From NCBI RefSeq assembly GCF_020215705.1, contig NZ_JAIWNB010000002.1:620001-684000 (forward strand): DNA of 64,000 nt, given 5' to 3'. Positions 25,426 through 33,761 of the stretch are shown in pieces. Each line of letters starts with the position of its first letter. Position 1 is the first letter of the stretch. This DNA is from Nonomuraea aurantiaca. Its GTDB lineage: Bacteria; Actinomycetota; Actinomycetes; Streptosporangiales; Streptosporangiaceae. The notes under the pieces are model-generated. The model was not told where the DNA came from. It worked only from the letters and a program-made list of their open reading frames with translations, and did no database searches. The translations under genes were made by a program, and so were the position numbers.

Positions 25426-26097
25426 TTAGGGCTGGTCGGCGAACTTCACCGTCACCTTGGTGAACCCGAGCGACTTGAGCATCCCTTCGAGCATGGCCTT
25501 GGTGTTGGTGTCGGCGCGCGCCCGCAGGTCGCTGGCCGCCGCGGCTTCGGCGATCTTGGTCTCGGCCAGGACGTACAGCTCTCGCTGGTCGTCCGGAGAC
25601 GACGACAGGAAGCCCTGTACGCGGTCCAGCAGCCCGCGCTGCTGGGCGAAGACGTAGGAACGCCGGTTGTCGAGGTTCGGCTTCTCCAGTTGCGCGCGGG
25701 GCAGGCGGATCGTGGCCTCCTTACGGTCCTTCGAGACCGTCACGCCGTTGGCCGCCATGGCGGAGAAGTCGACATAGGCGTCCACGTTGCCCGCTCCCAC
25801 GAACAGCGTGCGGCTGCCCTTGATGGCGTCGGGCAGGAAGCGGGCGTCCTTCTCCAGGTCGACCACGACCTGGAAGTTTCCGGTCGCCGCCTCGAACCGG
25901 CTCAGGTCCTTGATGGACTGCAGGAGCACCGGCTGGCTGCGGTCGATGGTCTGCTCACCGAACGGGTTGAGCCAGGTCCAGGCCAGGCGGCCGCCGACCA
26001 CGAGCAGAACCGTCACGACCAGGAATCCGGCCAGATATCGCCACCTGCGGCGCCGCTGCGGGGTGACCGCCGGGGGCGCCGTTTGGGAAGTCGTCAT
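25426..26097 (-). CDS. DUF4230 domain-containing membrane-anchored protein
   Basis: 223 residues. A short cytoplasmic basic N-terminus (P-Q-R-R-R-R-W-R-Y) precedes one transmembrane helix (residues ~22-42); the rest is extracytoplasmic. The DUF4230 region includes L-L-Q-S-I-K-D-L-S-R-F-E-A-A-T-G-N-F-Q-V-V-V-D-L-E-K and D-A-Y-V-D-F-S-A-M, followed by beta-strands and a helical end. The domain's role is unknown. It is adjacent to the large membrane protein gene (27 bp, same strand), so probably one transcript. Its TAA lies among CCTAAG/CTTAGG repeats. Confidence 0.85.
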   Translation of the reverse strand: MTTSQTAPPAVTPQRRRRWRYLAGFLVVTVLLVVGGRLAWTWLNPFGEQTIDRSQPVLLQSIKDLSRFEAATGNFQVVVDLEKDARFLPDAIKGSRTLFVGAGNVDAYVDFSAMAANGVTVSKDRKEATIRLPRAQLEKPNLDNRRSYVFAQQRGLLDRVQGFLSSSPDDQRELYVLAETKIAEAAAASDLRARADTNTKAMLEGMLKSLGFTKVTVKFADQP

Positions 26098-26124
26098 GCC
26101 GGTTGACTACCCGACGATCGATCA

Positions 26125-27498
26125 TCATTGCCAGCTTTTAGGTGACATCTCCGATCCCCAGTCGGCAGACCCCTCATCGTCGCTGGGGTTCGGATAGACC
26201 GGATAGACCTGTGGCGAGCCCGTCGAGGCCGCCACCGGAGCCGCTGCGGCCCCCGCGGGCCCGCCGCCGAAATGGGTGCTCGACAGCTTGCACGCCTGGA
26301 AGTCGCTGAAGAACATGCGCAGCCACTCGCGCCGCTGGTGCTCGCTCAGCCCGGAGAACCAGGCCGCCGCGTACTGGTGCTCCGGCAGCGGCCCGCCCGG
26401 CAGCGGCTCGCCGCGGAGCCAGGCCACCACGATCTCGCGGTAGCCGCCGGCGGGCGTGTCGGGGCACTTGGCGGCCAGCGACTCGACGTACTCGTACACG
26501 GCCTCGTCGGCGAAGCCCGCCGACAGGTCCGGCACGTGGATCTGCGCGAGCCCCGCGGATGGCTGCAGGGGCTCTTCCAGCGGCCGTTGTTCGACCCGGG
26601 TGAACCCGGCGGGCGTGCCCGCCAGCCTCGAAGCGATCTTGGTGAAGGCCGCGCCCAGCTCGGTCAGGCCCGCGCGCATGCCCGGATGCAGGCAGACCGT
26701 GATCGGCCAGTCCTGGCAGCTGTAGGCGATCCCCTGGGCGGCGGCGGGCTTGGTCGCGCCCAGCAGCCGGGCCACCCCCGTGCCCGCGGCGAGCACGGCC
26801 AGCAGCGCGCACGCCAGCACCAGGGCCTGCCTGGTCACCACCGCCGCCCAGCCGAGCAGCAGCGCCGCCGCGATGCCCAGCAACCAGACCGTCTGGTCGA
26901 GGAACGCCGTGCCGCCGAGCCCCTGGAACAGGTCGTACGGCTCGCCCGTGCCGGGCGCCAGCTTGTCGGCCCAGCCCCGGCCGCCGGCCAGCCAGCTGAA
27001 CAGCCCGTAGCAGGCCAGCCCGGCCAGCGGCGGCGTGTAGGCCCTGGGCAGCAGCCAGCCCGTGATCCACCCGATCACCGAGTAGAGGGCCAGCCCGGCC
27101 ATGCCCACGCCGAGTCCGGCCAGGCTCAGCCGCCCCGACTGCTCGGTGAGCACTGTCTTGATGGCCAGCACCAGCACGGTCGCGCTGAACGAGCCCAGCA
27201 CCACCACGACGATCGCCAGCGGGGCCTTCAGCGCCCGCCAGGTCGTCAGTGAGCGGCCGCGCAGCGCTCTGCGCTTGCGCATCGCCACCCACGCGGCGAA
27301 GGCGGCGGCCACGGGCCCGGTCAGCCGGAGCGAACCGATGACCGCGGCCACGATATTTTCCCACGCGTCTACGCCAGGAATCAGGACGCTCCACGCCGCG
27401 AGCAAGCCGAGCGCAAGGAGCACGGCAACCGTGACGGCCGCGCTCTGCTTCAACTCCTCACGTGAAACGCCCGCGTGCTCACGCACCCGTTTTTCCAT
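26125..27498 (-). CDS. Polytopic membrane protein of unknown function with C-terminal soluble domain
   Basis: 457 residues. About seven to eight hydrophobic segments cover residues ~15-260: one before an R-K-R-R-A-L-R-G-R basic loop, then two pairs and further helices. A ~190-residue soluble region follows. It opens with Y-S-C-Q-D-W-P-I-T-V-C-L-H-P-G, a V-C-L-H-P motif I associate with uncharacterised actinobacterial membrane proteins found near ABC transporters. It ends Gly/Ala-rich with an acidic tail. Two Cys ten residues or fewer apart could form a disulfide if outside the cell. ATG 27498 has a weak GGTGAT ahead. Probably co-transcribed with DUF4230. No function assigned. Confidence 0.7.
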   Translation of the reverse strand: MEKRVREHAGVSREELKQSAAVTVAVLLALGLLAAWSVLIPGVDAWENIVAAVIGSLRLTGPVAAAFAAWVAMRKRRALRGRSLTTWRALKAPLAIVVVVLGSFSATVLVLAIKTVLTEQSGRLSLAGLGVGMAGLALYSVIGWITGWLLPRAYTPPLAGLACYGLFSWLAGGRGWADKLAPGTGEPYDLFQGLGGTAFLDQTVWLLGIAAALLLGWAAVVTRQALVLACALLAVLAAGTGVARLLGATKPAAAQGIAYSCQDWPITVCLHPGMRAGLTELGAAFTKIASRLAGTPAGFTRVEQRPLEEPLQPSAGLAQIHVPDLSAGFADEAVYEYVESLAAKCPDTPAGGYREIVVAWLRGEPLPGGPLPEHQYAAAWFSGLSEHQRREWLRMFFSDFQACKLSSTHFGGGPAGAAAAPVAASTGSPQVYPVYPNPSDDEGSADWGSEMSPKSWQ

Positions 27499-27718
27499 TG
27501 AAGATCACCAAGCACCCCCCGTGCTCCGTGTCGGCGCGGCGGAAGCGATTCGGTTCAGGCCGGTCCCCACGGCGAGTGAACTTGGCTTCCGCGTCACCAT
27601 CGATGCGAGAACCATAACGGAGCGTGATGATTGACGTCCGGATTCTTGGTCAAGCCGTGAGTCCGATCGCTCTCCGTAACCATACTAATCAGGACGAGCG
27701 GCGCGCTACCGTAGCGCT

Positions 27719-28270
27719 GTGTCGCAGCCCAAGCCGCTCAATCTGCCGTTCGATCCCATCGACCGCGCCGCGGAGACCTGGCGCGCTCACTTCGGGGCCT
27801 CCTCCGCCATGGCCGCCGTCACTTCGATCATGAGAGCCCACCAGATCCTGCTGTCGCAACTCGACTCGCTCCTCAAGCCGTACGAGCTGACCTTCGCCAG
27901 GTACGAGGCCCTGGTGCTGCTGACCTTCAGCAGGGCCGGCGCCCTTCCGCTGTGGAAGATCGGCGAGCGGCTCATGGTGCATCCGACGAGTGTGACCAAC
28001 ACCATCGACCGGCTGGAGAGGTCGGGATTCGTCTGCCGGATGCCCAATCCGCAGGACGGCCGCGGGGTGCTCGCCGAGATCACCGACGCGGGACGTGAGG
28101 TCGTACAACGGGCCACGGCCGATCTGATGGCGGCGGACTTCGGTCTCACCATGTACGGCGAGGACGAGCTGCGGCAGCTCTTTGACCGGCTGCGCACGCT
28201 GAGGGTGGCGGCGGGTGACTTCTCCGCGGCGTCCATGCGGCAAGATGAGGAGCATGGCGGACTTCTCTAG
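27719..28270 (+). CDS. MarR family transcriptional regulator
   Basis: 183 residues. Winged helix-turn-helix between about residues 55 and 120: L-T-F-A-R-Y-E-A-L-V-L-L, I-G-E-R-L-M-V-H-P-T-S-V-T-N-T-I-D-R-L-E-R-S-G and the wing D-G-R-G-V-L-A-E-I-T. GTG 27719 has TACCGT six bases upstream, so the mRNA is probably leaderless. Its 3' end overlaps the next gene by 17 bp, giving translational coupling with the CnoX-like protein. Position next to a chaperone-type thioredoxin hints at stress response, which is inference. Confidence 0.9.
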   Translation: MSQPKPLNLPFDPIDRAAETWRAHFGASSAMAAVTSIMRAHQILLSQLDSLLKPYELTFARYEALVLLTFSRAGALPLWKIGERLMVHPTSVTNTIDRLERSGFVCRMPNPQDGRGVLAEITDAGREVVQRATADLMAADFGLTMYGEDELRQLFDRLRTLRVAAGDFSAASMRQDEEHGGLL

Positions 28271-29192
28271 GCCTGGGTCGCTCTACGGAGCCGTTGATCT
28301 GGGCGCGCGAAAGCAGGCACTCGAGGCACAGTCCCGGCGGGAGGCCGGGGGTCCCCAGGCGGCCGCGTCAGGCTCGATCGTCGACGTGACCGAGGAGACG
28401 TTCACTACCGAGGTCATCGACCGCTCGATGAGCGTGCCGGTCGTCCTCGACCTCTGGTCTCCACGTGCTCCCGGCAGTGCCCAGCTCAGCCCGGTGCTGG
28501 AGAAAGTGGTCGGCGACATGGGCGGCCGGGTGATCCTGGCCAAGGTCAACGTCGACGGCAGCCCGCAGATCGCGCAGGCGCTGCGGGTGCAGGCGGTGCC
28601 CACCGTGCTGGCCATCTTCCAGGGACAGGCGGTCACCGGCTTCCAGCAGGTGCTGCCCGAGCAGGAGGTGCGCCGCTGGCTCGACGAGCTGATGGGCGCC
28701 GTCGAGCAGTTCTACCAGGCCAACCCCGACGCCCGGCCGGCGGAGGTGGGGGAGCAGCAGGACGAGCCCGCGGGCCCGCCCGCCGACCCCGACGTGCTGG
28801 CCGCCGAGGAGGCCGTCGACAAGGGCGACCTCGACGCCGCCGAGGCCGCCTACCAGCGGTTGCTGGCCCGCTCGCCGGCCAACGAGGACGCGAAGATGGG
28901 GCTGGCGGGCGTCGGCCTGATCAAGCGGACGGCCGACGTCGACCCGGCCGACGTGCAGCGTCGCCTGCAGGACCCGGCCGACATCGACGCCCAGCTGCTC
29001 GCGGCCGACCTGGAGATGCTGTCGGGCGCGATCGACGAGGCGTTCGACCGGATCATCGGCGTGGTCAAGCGCACCTCGGGTGACGACCGGGACAAGGCCC
29101 GGCGCCACCTGCTCGGCCTGTTCGACGCGCTACCCGCCGAAGACCCATCTTTGGCCAAGGCACGTAGAGCTTTGTCCAACGCGCTGTTCTAA
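28254..29192 (+). CDS. CnoX/YbbN-like thioredoxin-TPR co-chaperone
   Basis: 312 residues. A thioredoxin fold (residues ~40-150) is followed by TPR-like helices (residues ~170-310), the architecture of YbbN/CnoX holdases that pass clients to GroEL/DnaK. The redox motif is absent: W-S-P-R-A-P-G-S stands where W-C-G-P-C is expected, so it cannot do dithiol chemistry, and no other Cys replaces it. GAGGAG upstream fixes ATG 28254. Overlap with marR by 17 bp shows coupling. The next gene, a kinase-like protein, starts nine bases later. Confidence 0.88.
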   Translation: MADFSRPGSLYGAVDLGARKQALEAQSRREAGGPQAAASGSIVDVTEETFTTEVIDRSMSVPVVLDLWSPRAPGSAQLSPVLEKVVGDMGGRVILAKVNVDGSPQIAQALRVQAVPTVLAIFQGQAVTGFQQVLPEQEVRRWLDELMGAVEQFYQANPDARPAEVGEQQDEPAGPPADPDVLAAEEAVDKGDLDAAEAAYQRLLARSPANEDAKMGLAGVGLIKRTADVDPADVQRRLQDPADIDAQLLAADLEMLSGAIDEAFDRIIGVVKRTSGDDRDKARRHLLGLFDALPAEDPSLAKARRALSNALF

Positions 29193-29201
29193 CCTGGACA
29201 T

Positions 29202-29831
29202 ATGCGGGTCGTCACGATCTCGGCGACATACGGCACGGCCGGTAGCCACATAGGCCCGGCCGTGGCCGAACGCCTGGGCGTGCCCTTCGTCGACCGGGCC
29301 ATCCCCAGCGCCGTCGCCGAGGAGCTCGGCTGCACGCTGGAGGAGGCGCTGGCCCACGACGACCGGGCCGAACACGGCCTCGGCAGGCTGCTGTCCGGCG
29401 CGATGCGGCTGCCGACGGTCACCTTCGGCGGCGTCGACATGTACGTCCCCGGCGCGATGCCGATCGCGCAGGAGGAGTTCGTCCGCCGTACCGAACGCCT
29501 GCTCGTGGACACGGCGCGGGACCGGGGCGGGGTCTTCCTGGGCAGGGCGGGGGCCCTCGTGCTCGCCGACCATCCCGGCGCGCTGCACGTCCGGCTCGAC
29601 GCTCCGCTGAAACGCCGGGTGCGGCAGACCGCCACGCTGGGCGAGCTCAGCGAGCGCGAGGCGCGCAAGATCGTCGAGGACAACGACCGCGCGCGCACGG
29701 CGTACGTACGCCACTTCTACCGGGCGGATCCGGGGGATTCGTCCCTATATCACCTTGTTATTGATAGTACGAGCATTCCTGTGGCGACGTGCGTAGATTT
29801 GATCGCGACGGCGGCCGAGGCACTGGACTGA
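29202..29831 (+). CDS. Cytidylate kinase-like family protein
   Basis: 209 residues, P-loop kinase fold of the cytidylate-kinase-like family (PF13189 type). The nucleotide loop is degenerate, S-A-T-Y-G-T-A-G-S-H-I-G, with His where GKT/GKS is expected. F-L-G-R-A-G, lid-like R-R-V-R-Q-T and D-N-D-R-A-R-T-A-Y-V-R-H-F-Y are family features. ATG 29202 is preceded at six bases by TAACCT, whose TAA is also the upstream stop codon, so it may be leaderless as well as read through. Its true substrate is unknown and it is not the housekeeping Cmk. Confidence 0.85.
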   Translation: MRVVTISATYGTAGSHIGPAVAERLGVPFVDRAIPSAVAEELGCTLEEALAHDDRAEHGLGRLLSGAMRLPTVTFGGVDMYVPGAMPIAQEEFVRRTERLLVDTARDRGGVFLGRAGALVLADHPGALHVRLDAPLKRRVRQTATLGELSEREARKIVEDNDRARTAYVRHFYRADPGDSSLYHLVIDSTSIPVATCVDLIATAAEALD

Positions 29832-29887
29832 CCGAACCCGCCCTACCATGGGATAACTTCTTGGTCAGTCCCGAAGGAGCAATTGAC

Positions 29888-31297
29888 GTGGCGACCGTCC
29901 CTAGTGTCTCGTACTCCATCACCGTGCGGCTTGAGGTGCCCGCAGGCGGCAAGGCCGTCAGCCAGCTCACCCACGCCGTAGAGTCGGCGGGTGGTGTGGT
30001 CACCGCGCTCGACGTCACCAACGCGGGCCACGAGAAGCTGCGCATCGACGTCACCTGCGCGGCCAGGGACACCGACCACGCGCAGGCGATCGTCGACCAG
30101 CTCGAATCCGTCGACGGCGTGGTCATCCACAAGGTCTCCGACCGCACCTTCCTCATGCACCTCGGCGGCAAGATCGAGATGGTGTCGAAGGTGCCGCTGC
30201 GCAACCGCGACGAGCTGTCCATGGCCTACACCCCCGGTGTGGCGCGCGTGTCGATGGCCATCGCGCGCAACAAGGAGGACGCGCGGCGCCTGACCATCAA
30301 GCGCAACACGGTCGCCGTCGTCACCGACGGCTCCGCCGTGCTCGGCCTGGGCAACATCGGCCCGGAGGCGGCGCTGCCGGTCATGGAGGGCAAGGCGGCC
30401 CTGTTCAAACGCTTCGCGGGCATCGACGCCTGGCCGATCTGCCTCGACACGCAGGACGTCGACGAGATCGTCCGCACGGTCCAGGTCATCGCGCCGGGCT
30501 TCGGCGGCATCAACCTCGAGGACATCGGCGCGCCGCGCTGCTTCGAGGTCGAGCGGCGGCTGCGCGAGCTGCTCGACATCCCGGTCTTCCACGACGACCA
30601 GCACGGCACCGCCATCTGCGTGCTGGCCGCGCTCACCAACGCGCTGCGCGTGGTGGGCAAGCCCATCGAGGGCGTCAAGATCGCTATGGCGGGCGCGGGC
30701 GCGGCGGGCAACGCGGTGCTGCGCCTGCTGCTCGCGGCGGGCGCGCGCAACGTCGTGGTCTGCGACTACCTCGGCGCCGTGCACAAGGGCCGCGACGACC
30801 TCGACGAGTCGCTCCGCTGGATCGCCGACCACACCAACGCCGAAGGCTACTCGGGCGACCTGCGCGGGGCGGTCAAGGGCGCCGACGTGTTCATCGGGGT
30901 GTCCGCGCCGGGCATCCTGACCGGCGACGACATCGCCACGATGGCCGACGGCGCGGTGGTGTTCGCCCTGGCCAACCCGGAGCCCGAGGTGTCGCCCGAC
31001 GACGCCCGCGAGCACGCGGCCGTGGTGGCGACCGGACGCTCCGACTATCCCAACCAGATCAACAACGTGCTGGCGTTCCCGGGCGTGTTCCGCGGCCTGC
31101 TCGACGCCCAGGCGACCGAGGTGAGCCAGGAGATGCTGCTGGCCGCGGCGCACGCGCTCGCGGCCGTGGTGTCTCCGGAGGAGCTCGGACCCAACTACAT
31201 CGTGCCGAGCGTGTTCCACCCGGACGTGGCGACGGCGGTGGCCGCCGCCGTCCGCGACTCGGCGGGCGGCCGGGCGAGGGGCTTTACAGAAGCCTAA
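29888..31297 (+). CDS. NAD-dependent malic enzyme with N-terminal ACT domain
   Basis: 469 residues. Oxidatively decarboxylates malate to pyruvate. The N-terminal ~85 residues form an ACT-like regulatory domain (Y-S-I-T-V-R-L-E-V). The catalytic part has A-Y-T-P-G-V-A-R, D-G-S-A-V-L-G-L-G-N-I-G, the metal-site E-D-I-G-A-P and H-D-D-Q-H-G-T-A, the NAD fold G-A-G-A-A-G, and A-L-A-N-P-E-P-E. GTG 29888 with AAGGAG eight bases upstream is used; the longer frame begins inside the kinase-like gene. An 8-bp inverted repeat GACTGACC/GGTCAGTC (29826-29833, 29863-29870) spans the gap to the upstream gene. Feeds pyruvate/NADH supply; ACT suggests amino-acid control. Confidence 0.93.
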   Translation: MATVPSVSYSITVRLEVPAGGKAVSQLTHAVESAGGVVTALDVTNAGHEKLRIDVTCAARDTDHAQAIVDQLESVDGVVIHKVSDRTFLMHLGGKIEMVSKVPLRNRDELSMAYTPGVARVSMAIARNKEDARRLTIKRNTVAVVTDGSAVLGLGNIGPEAALPVMEGKAALFKRFAGIDAWPICLDTQDVDEIVRTVQVIAPGFGGINLEDIGAPRCFEVERRLRELLDIPVFHDDQHGTAICVLAALTNALRVVGKPIEGVKIAMAGAGAAGNAVLRLLLAAGARNVVVCDYLGAVHKGRDDLDESLRWIADHTNAEGYSGDLRGAVKGADVFIGVSAPGILTGDDIATMADGAVVFALANPEPEVSPDDAREHAAVVATGRSDYPNQINNVLAFPGVFRGLLDAQATEVSQEMLLAAAHALAAVVSPEELGPNYIVPSVFHPDVATAVAAAVRDSAGGRARGFTEA

Positions 31298-31598
31298 TAA
31301 AGATCATTTTCTTTTACGGCAAGCCGCTCCCACCGCCACCCGCCGACCGGGGTTGAGGGCCTCCAGGAAGACGGCCGCTGACCGGTGCGTGGCCGGGCGC
31401 CGTTACGGCGTCCTCTGGGCCGGTGGCGGCACTTTCGGGATCGCCGGGATGATGCGGTAGTCCGCCCGGAGGGTGAGGTTGGGGGTCGGCCCGGAGGGTG
31501 AGGCTGGGCGTCGGCCGCGCTGTCGCCCGCGGGGTCGGTGACTGGGCCCTGGCGCCCGCCTCGTCGAAGACGTTCAGCGGCCGGCTAACTTCGTGACG
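31298..31598. other. Gene-free 301-bp interval between malic enzyme and MFS gene
   Basis: No convincing ORF. It begins with an AT-rich stretch. Contents: a palindrome CGCCGT-T-ACGGCG (31398-31410) and two imperfect ~25-bp direct repeats containing CCCGGAGGGTGAGG (31468-31515). The flanking genes converge, so it should hold terminators, but no long U-tailed hairpin was seen. Confidence 0.6.
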
Positions 31599-32978
31599 TC
31601 ATGAAGGGTCTTCCCTTCTGATCGCGCTGTGGGCGGCCATGGCCAGGACCAGGGTCGCGTTGATCAGGACCGCGGTCATCACTCCTTGCAGGATCGTGCC
31701 CATGGCGGCCGTCGCTATCGCGCTCATGATCGGGATGCCCATGGTGATGCCGACCTGCTGCGTCATGGTGGCGAGGCCCGTGGCCAGGCCCTGCTCCGAG
31801 CCGGGCAGGCCCGAGGTGGCGGTCACCATGAACGCGACGATCGCCAGCATGTTGCCGATGCCGCCGACGAAGGTGGCCACCAGGAGGAGCCAGATCCAGC
31901 CCGCCTCCGGGCCGAGCAGAGCCAGCGCCGCCGTCGCCGCGGCCTGCACCGCGAAGCCGGTCGCCAGTGTCCTGCGGTTGCCGAGGCGGGACAGCACGCG
32001 CGGGGCCGCGAGCCCGCCGAGTACCGTGCCGAGCCCGAGCACGCCGAACGCCAGCCCCGTGGCCAGGGGCGAGTAGCCGAGGACCTTCTGCAGGTAGAGG
32101 GTCATGAGGAAGACCAGCGAGGTCTCCGTGGCGAACGCGACCAACCCCGCCAGGTTCCCCCACTTCACCGAGGCCCTGGCCAGGATCGTCACCGGCACCA
32201 GCGGTGCCTGCGCCCGCCGTTCGACGAACCAGAATGCGAGCAGCAGCCCCGCCCCCGCCAGCAGCCCGCCAATCGCGGCCGGGTCGGCGAAGCCGTGTTC
32301 ACCCGCGCGGGTGAGCCCGTACACCAGGGCCAGCAGGCCCGTGGTCACCGTCACCGCGCCCGGCAGGTCCATCTTGGGCCGGTCCGCGAGGCGGCTCTCG
32401 GCGGGCAGGGCCGGGGCGGCGGCCAGGACGGCGAGCGCGACCGGCACGTTCACGAAGAACGCCCACCGCCAGCTCAGCAGATCGGTCAGCAGCCCGCCCA
32501 GGATCGCGCCGGAGGTGAAACCTGCCGACATCAGTGCCCCGTTCAGCCCCAGCGCCCGCGCCCGCAGCGGCCCTTCGGGAAACGAGGTGGTCATCAGCGC
32601 CAGGGCGGCCGGGGTGACGGCGGCGGTGGCCAGCCCTTGGGCCACCCGGGCGACCAGGAGCATGCCGTGCGAGGTGGCCAGCCCGCCGGCCAGCGAGGAG
32701 AGCCCGAGCAGCGCCATCCCGCCCAGGAACAACCGGCGCCGCCCGAACAGGTCCGCGATCCGCCCGAACAGCAACGTGAACCCGGCTGCCGCGAGCGCGA
32801 ACGCGGTCGCCACCCACTGCAGGTCGGCCAGTTCGAACCCGAGTCCGGCGCCGATCACCGGCAGGGCGACGTTCAGGATGGAGAAGTCGACGGCGAGCAT
32901 GAACTGGGAGCCGAGCAACAGCACCAGGACCAGCCGCTGCCGCCCGGTCATCCGGACGGCCTGCAAGGTCACGGTCAT
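31599..32978 (-). CDS. MFS transporter, DHA2 (14-helix) drug exporter type
   Basis: 459 residues, proton-coupled exporter in the cytoplasmic membrane. Motif A G-R-I-A-D-L-F-G-R-R-R follows helix 2, and D-F-S-I-L-N-V-A-L-P is the helix-1 signature (motif D1) of the DHA2 group. Motif C-like G-F-T-S-G-A-I-L-G-G lies in helix 5. The length is a little short for 14 helices. A G-run just before ATG 32978 can bind ribosomes. It is divergent from a TetR gene 67 bp away, the standard layout of a self-regulated efflux pair; the TetR protein is the likely repressor. The substrate is unknown. Confidence 0.9.
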   Translation of the reverse strand: MTVTLQAVRMTGRQRLVLVLLLGSQFMLAVDFSILNVALPVIGAGLGFELADLQWVATAFALAAAGFTLLFGRIADLFGRRRLFLGGMALLGLSSLAGGLATSHGMLLVARVAQGLATAAVTPAALALMTTSFPEGPLRARALGLNGALMSAGFTSGAILGGLLTDLLSWRWAFFVNVPVALAVLAAAPALPAESRLADRPKMDLPGAVTVTTGLLALVYGLTRAGEHGFADPAAIGGLLAGAGLLLAFWFVERRAQAPLVPVTILARASVKWGNLAGLVAFATETSLVFLMTLYLQKVLGYSPLATGLAFGVLGLGTVLGGLAAPRVLSRLGNRRTLATGFAVQAAATAALALLGPEAGWIWLLLVATFVGGIGNMLAIVAFMVTATSGLPGSEQGLATGLATMTQQVGITMGIPIMSAIATAAMGTILQGVMTAVLINATLVLAMAAHSAIRREDPS

Positions 32979-33045
32979 GTCATCCCCCTAATGGGTCTCT
33001 AGTTCCGTTAAGATGAGGATGACGCTAGCACGCTAAGGAGCCTTA

Positions 33046-33657
33046 ATGGAACAGGATTCCCGTTTGGCGGGAACGGTGCGCCCCGGCGGCCGCACGGCCC
33101 GGGTCCGGGCGGCGGTTCTGGAAGCGACCCAGGACGAGCTGGTGCTCCACGGCTTCCACGGCCTCAGCATGGACGCGGTGGCCGCCCGGGCGGGCGTCGG
33201 GAAGACCACGGTCTACCGCCGCTGGGCCGGTGCGGCGGGCTTGGTGGCCGATCTCATGACGGAGCTGGCCGACCAGTCCGCCGCGCACGCGGACACCGGC
33301 AGCATCGAGGAGGATCTGCGGGCCAACGCCCTGAGTGTCCTGGCCGCCATCACGGACGAACGCCTGGGCGCCACGCTGCAGGCCGTCATCGCGGCGGCCA
33401 CCTGCGACAAGGAGGCGGCGGCCGCCCTGAGCACCTTCTACGAGCGCCGGATCAGGGAGTGGGGCAAATCTGTCGACCTGGCGATCCGGCGCGGCGAGCT
33501 CCCGGAGGGCACGGACGGCCACGAGGTCATCCGGGCGATCTCGGCCCCCCTCTACTACCGCCTGCTGGTCACCAAGGAGCCGGTGGACAAGGCGACGGCC
33601 GAACGGTCGGCGACGCGCGCTCTGGTGGCGGCTCGCAACGGGGCGTTCATCGATTGA
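33046..33657 (+). CDS. TetR/AcrR family regulator, divergent from MFS exporter
   Basis: 203 residues. N-terminal HTH at residues ~20-65: L-S-M-D-A-V-A-A-R-A-G-V-G-K-T-T-V-Y-R-R-W. The C-terminal domain resembles TetR_C_16-type (T-L-Q-A-V-I-A-A-A, Y-Y-R-L-L-V-T). ATG 33046 has AAGGAG five bases away, embedded in the short palindrome TAAGG-AG-CCTTA (33034-33045), a possible operator covering its own ribosome site. A TAAGAT hexamer at 33009-33014 may be its -10. Probably represses the divergent MFS gene and itself. Confidence 0.9.
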   Translation: MEQDSRLAGTVRPGGRTARVRAAVLEATQDELVLHGFHGLSMDAVAARAGVGKTTVYRRWAGAAGLVADLMTELADQSAAHADTGSIEEDLRANALSVLAAITDERLGATLQAVIAAATCDKEAAAALSTFYERRIREWGKSVDLAIRRGELPEGTDGHEVIRAISAPLYYRLLVTKEPVDKATAERSATRALVAARNGAFID

Positions 33658-33761
33658 CGACCTTGCCGGTCGCCTCGCAGTAGTTGATCAGGCGCGGGAT
33701 CAGGTCCGTGCGGGATCAGGTCGTCCGGGGTCGGGTTGTATGGGGGTCAAGTCGTACGGGA

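Noticed and set aside
33684..33761. Repeated GGGATCAGGTC sequences as an attachment site
   Set aside because: Short imperfect repeats with no integrase or tRNA gene nearby.
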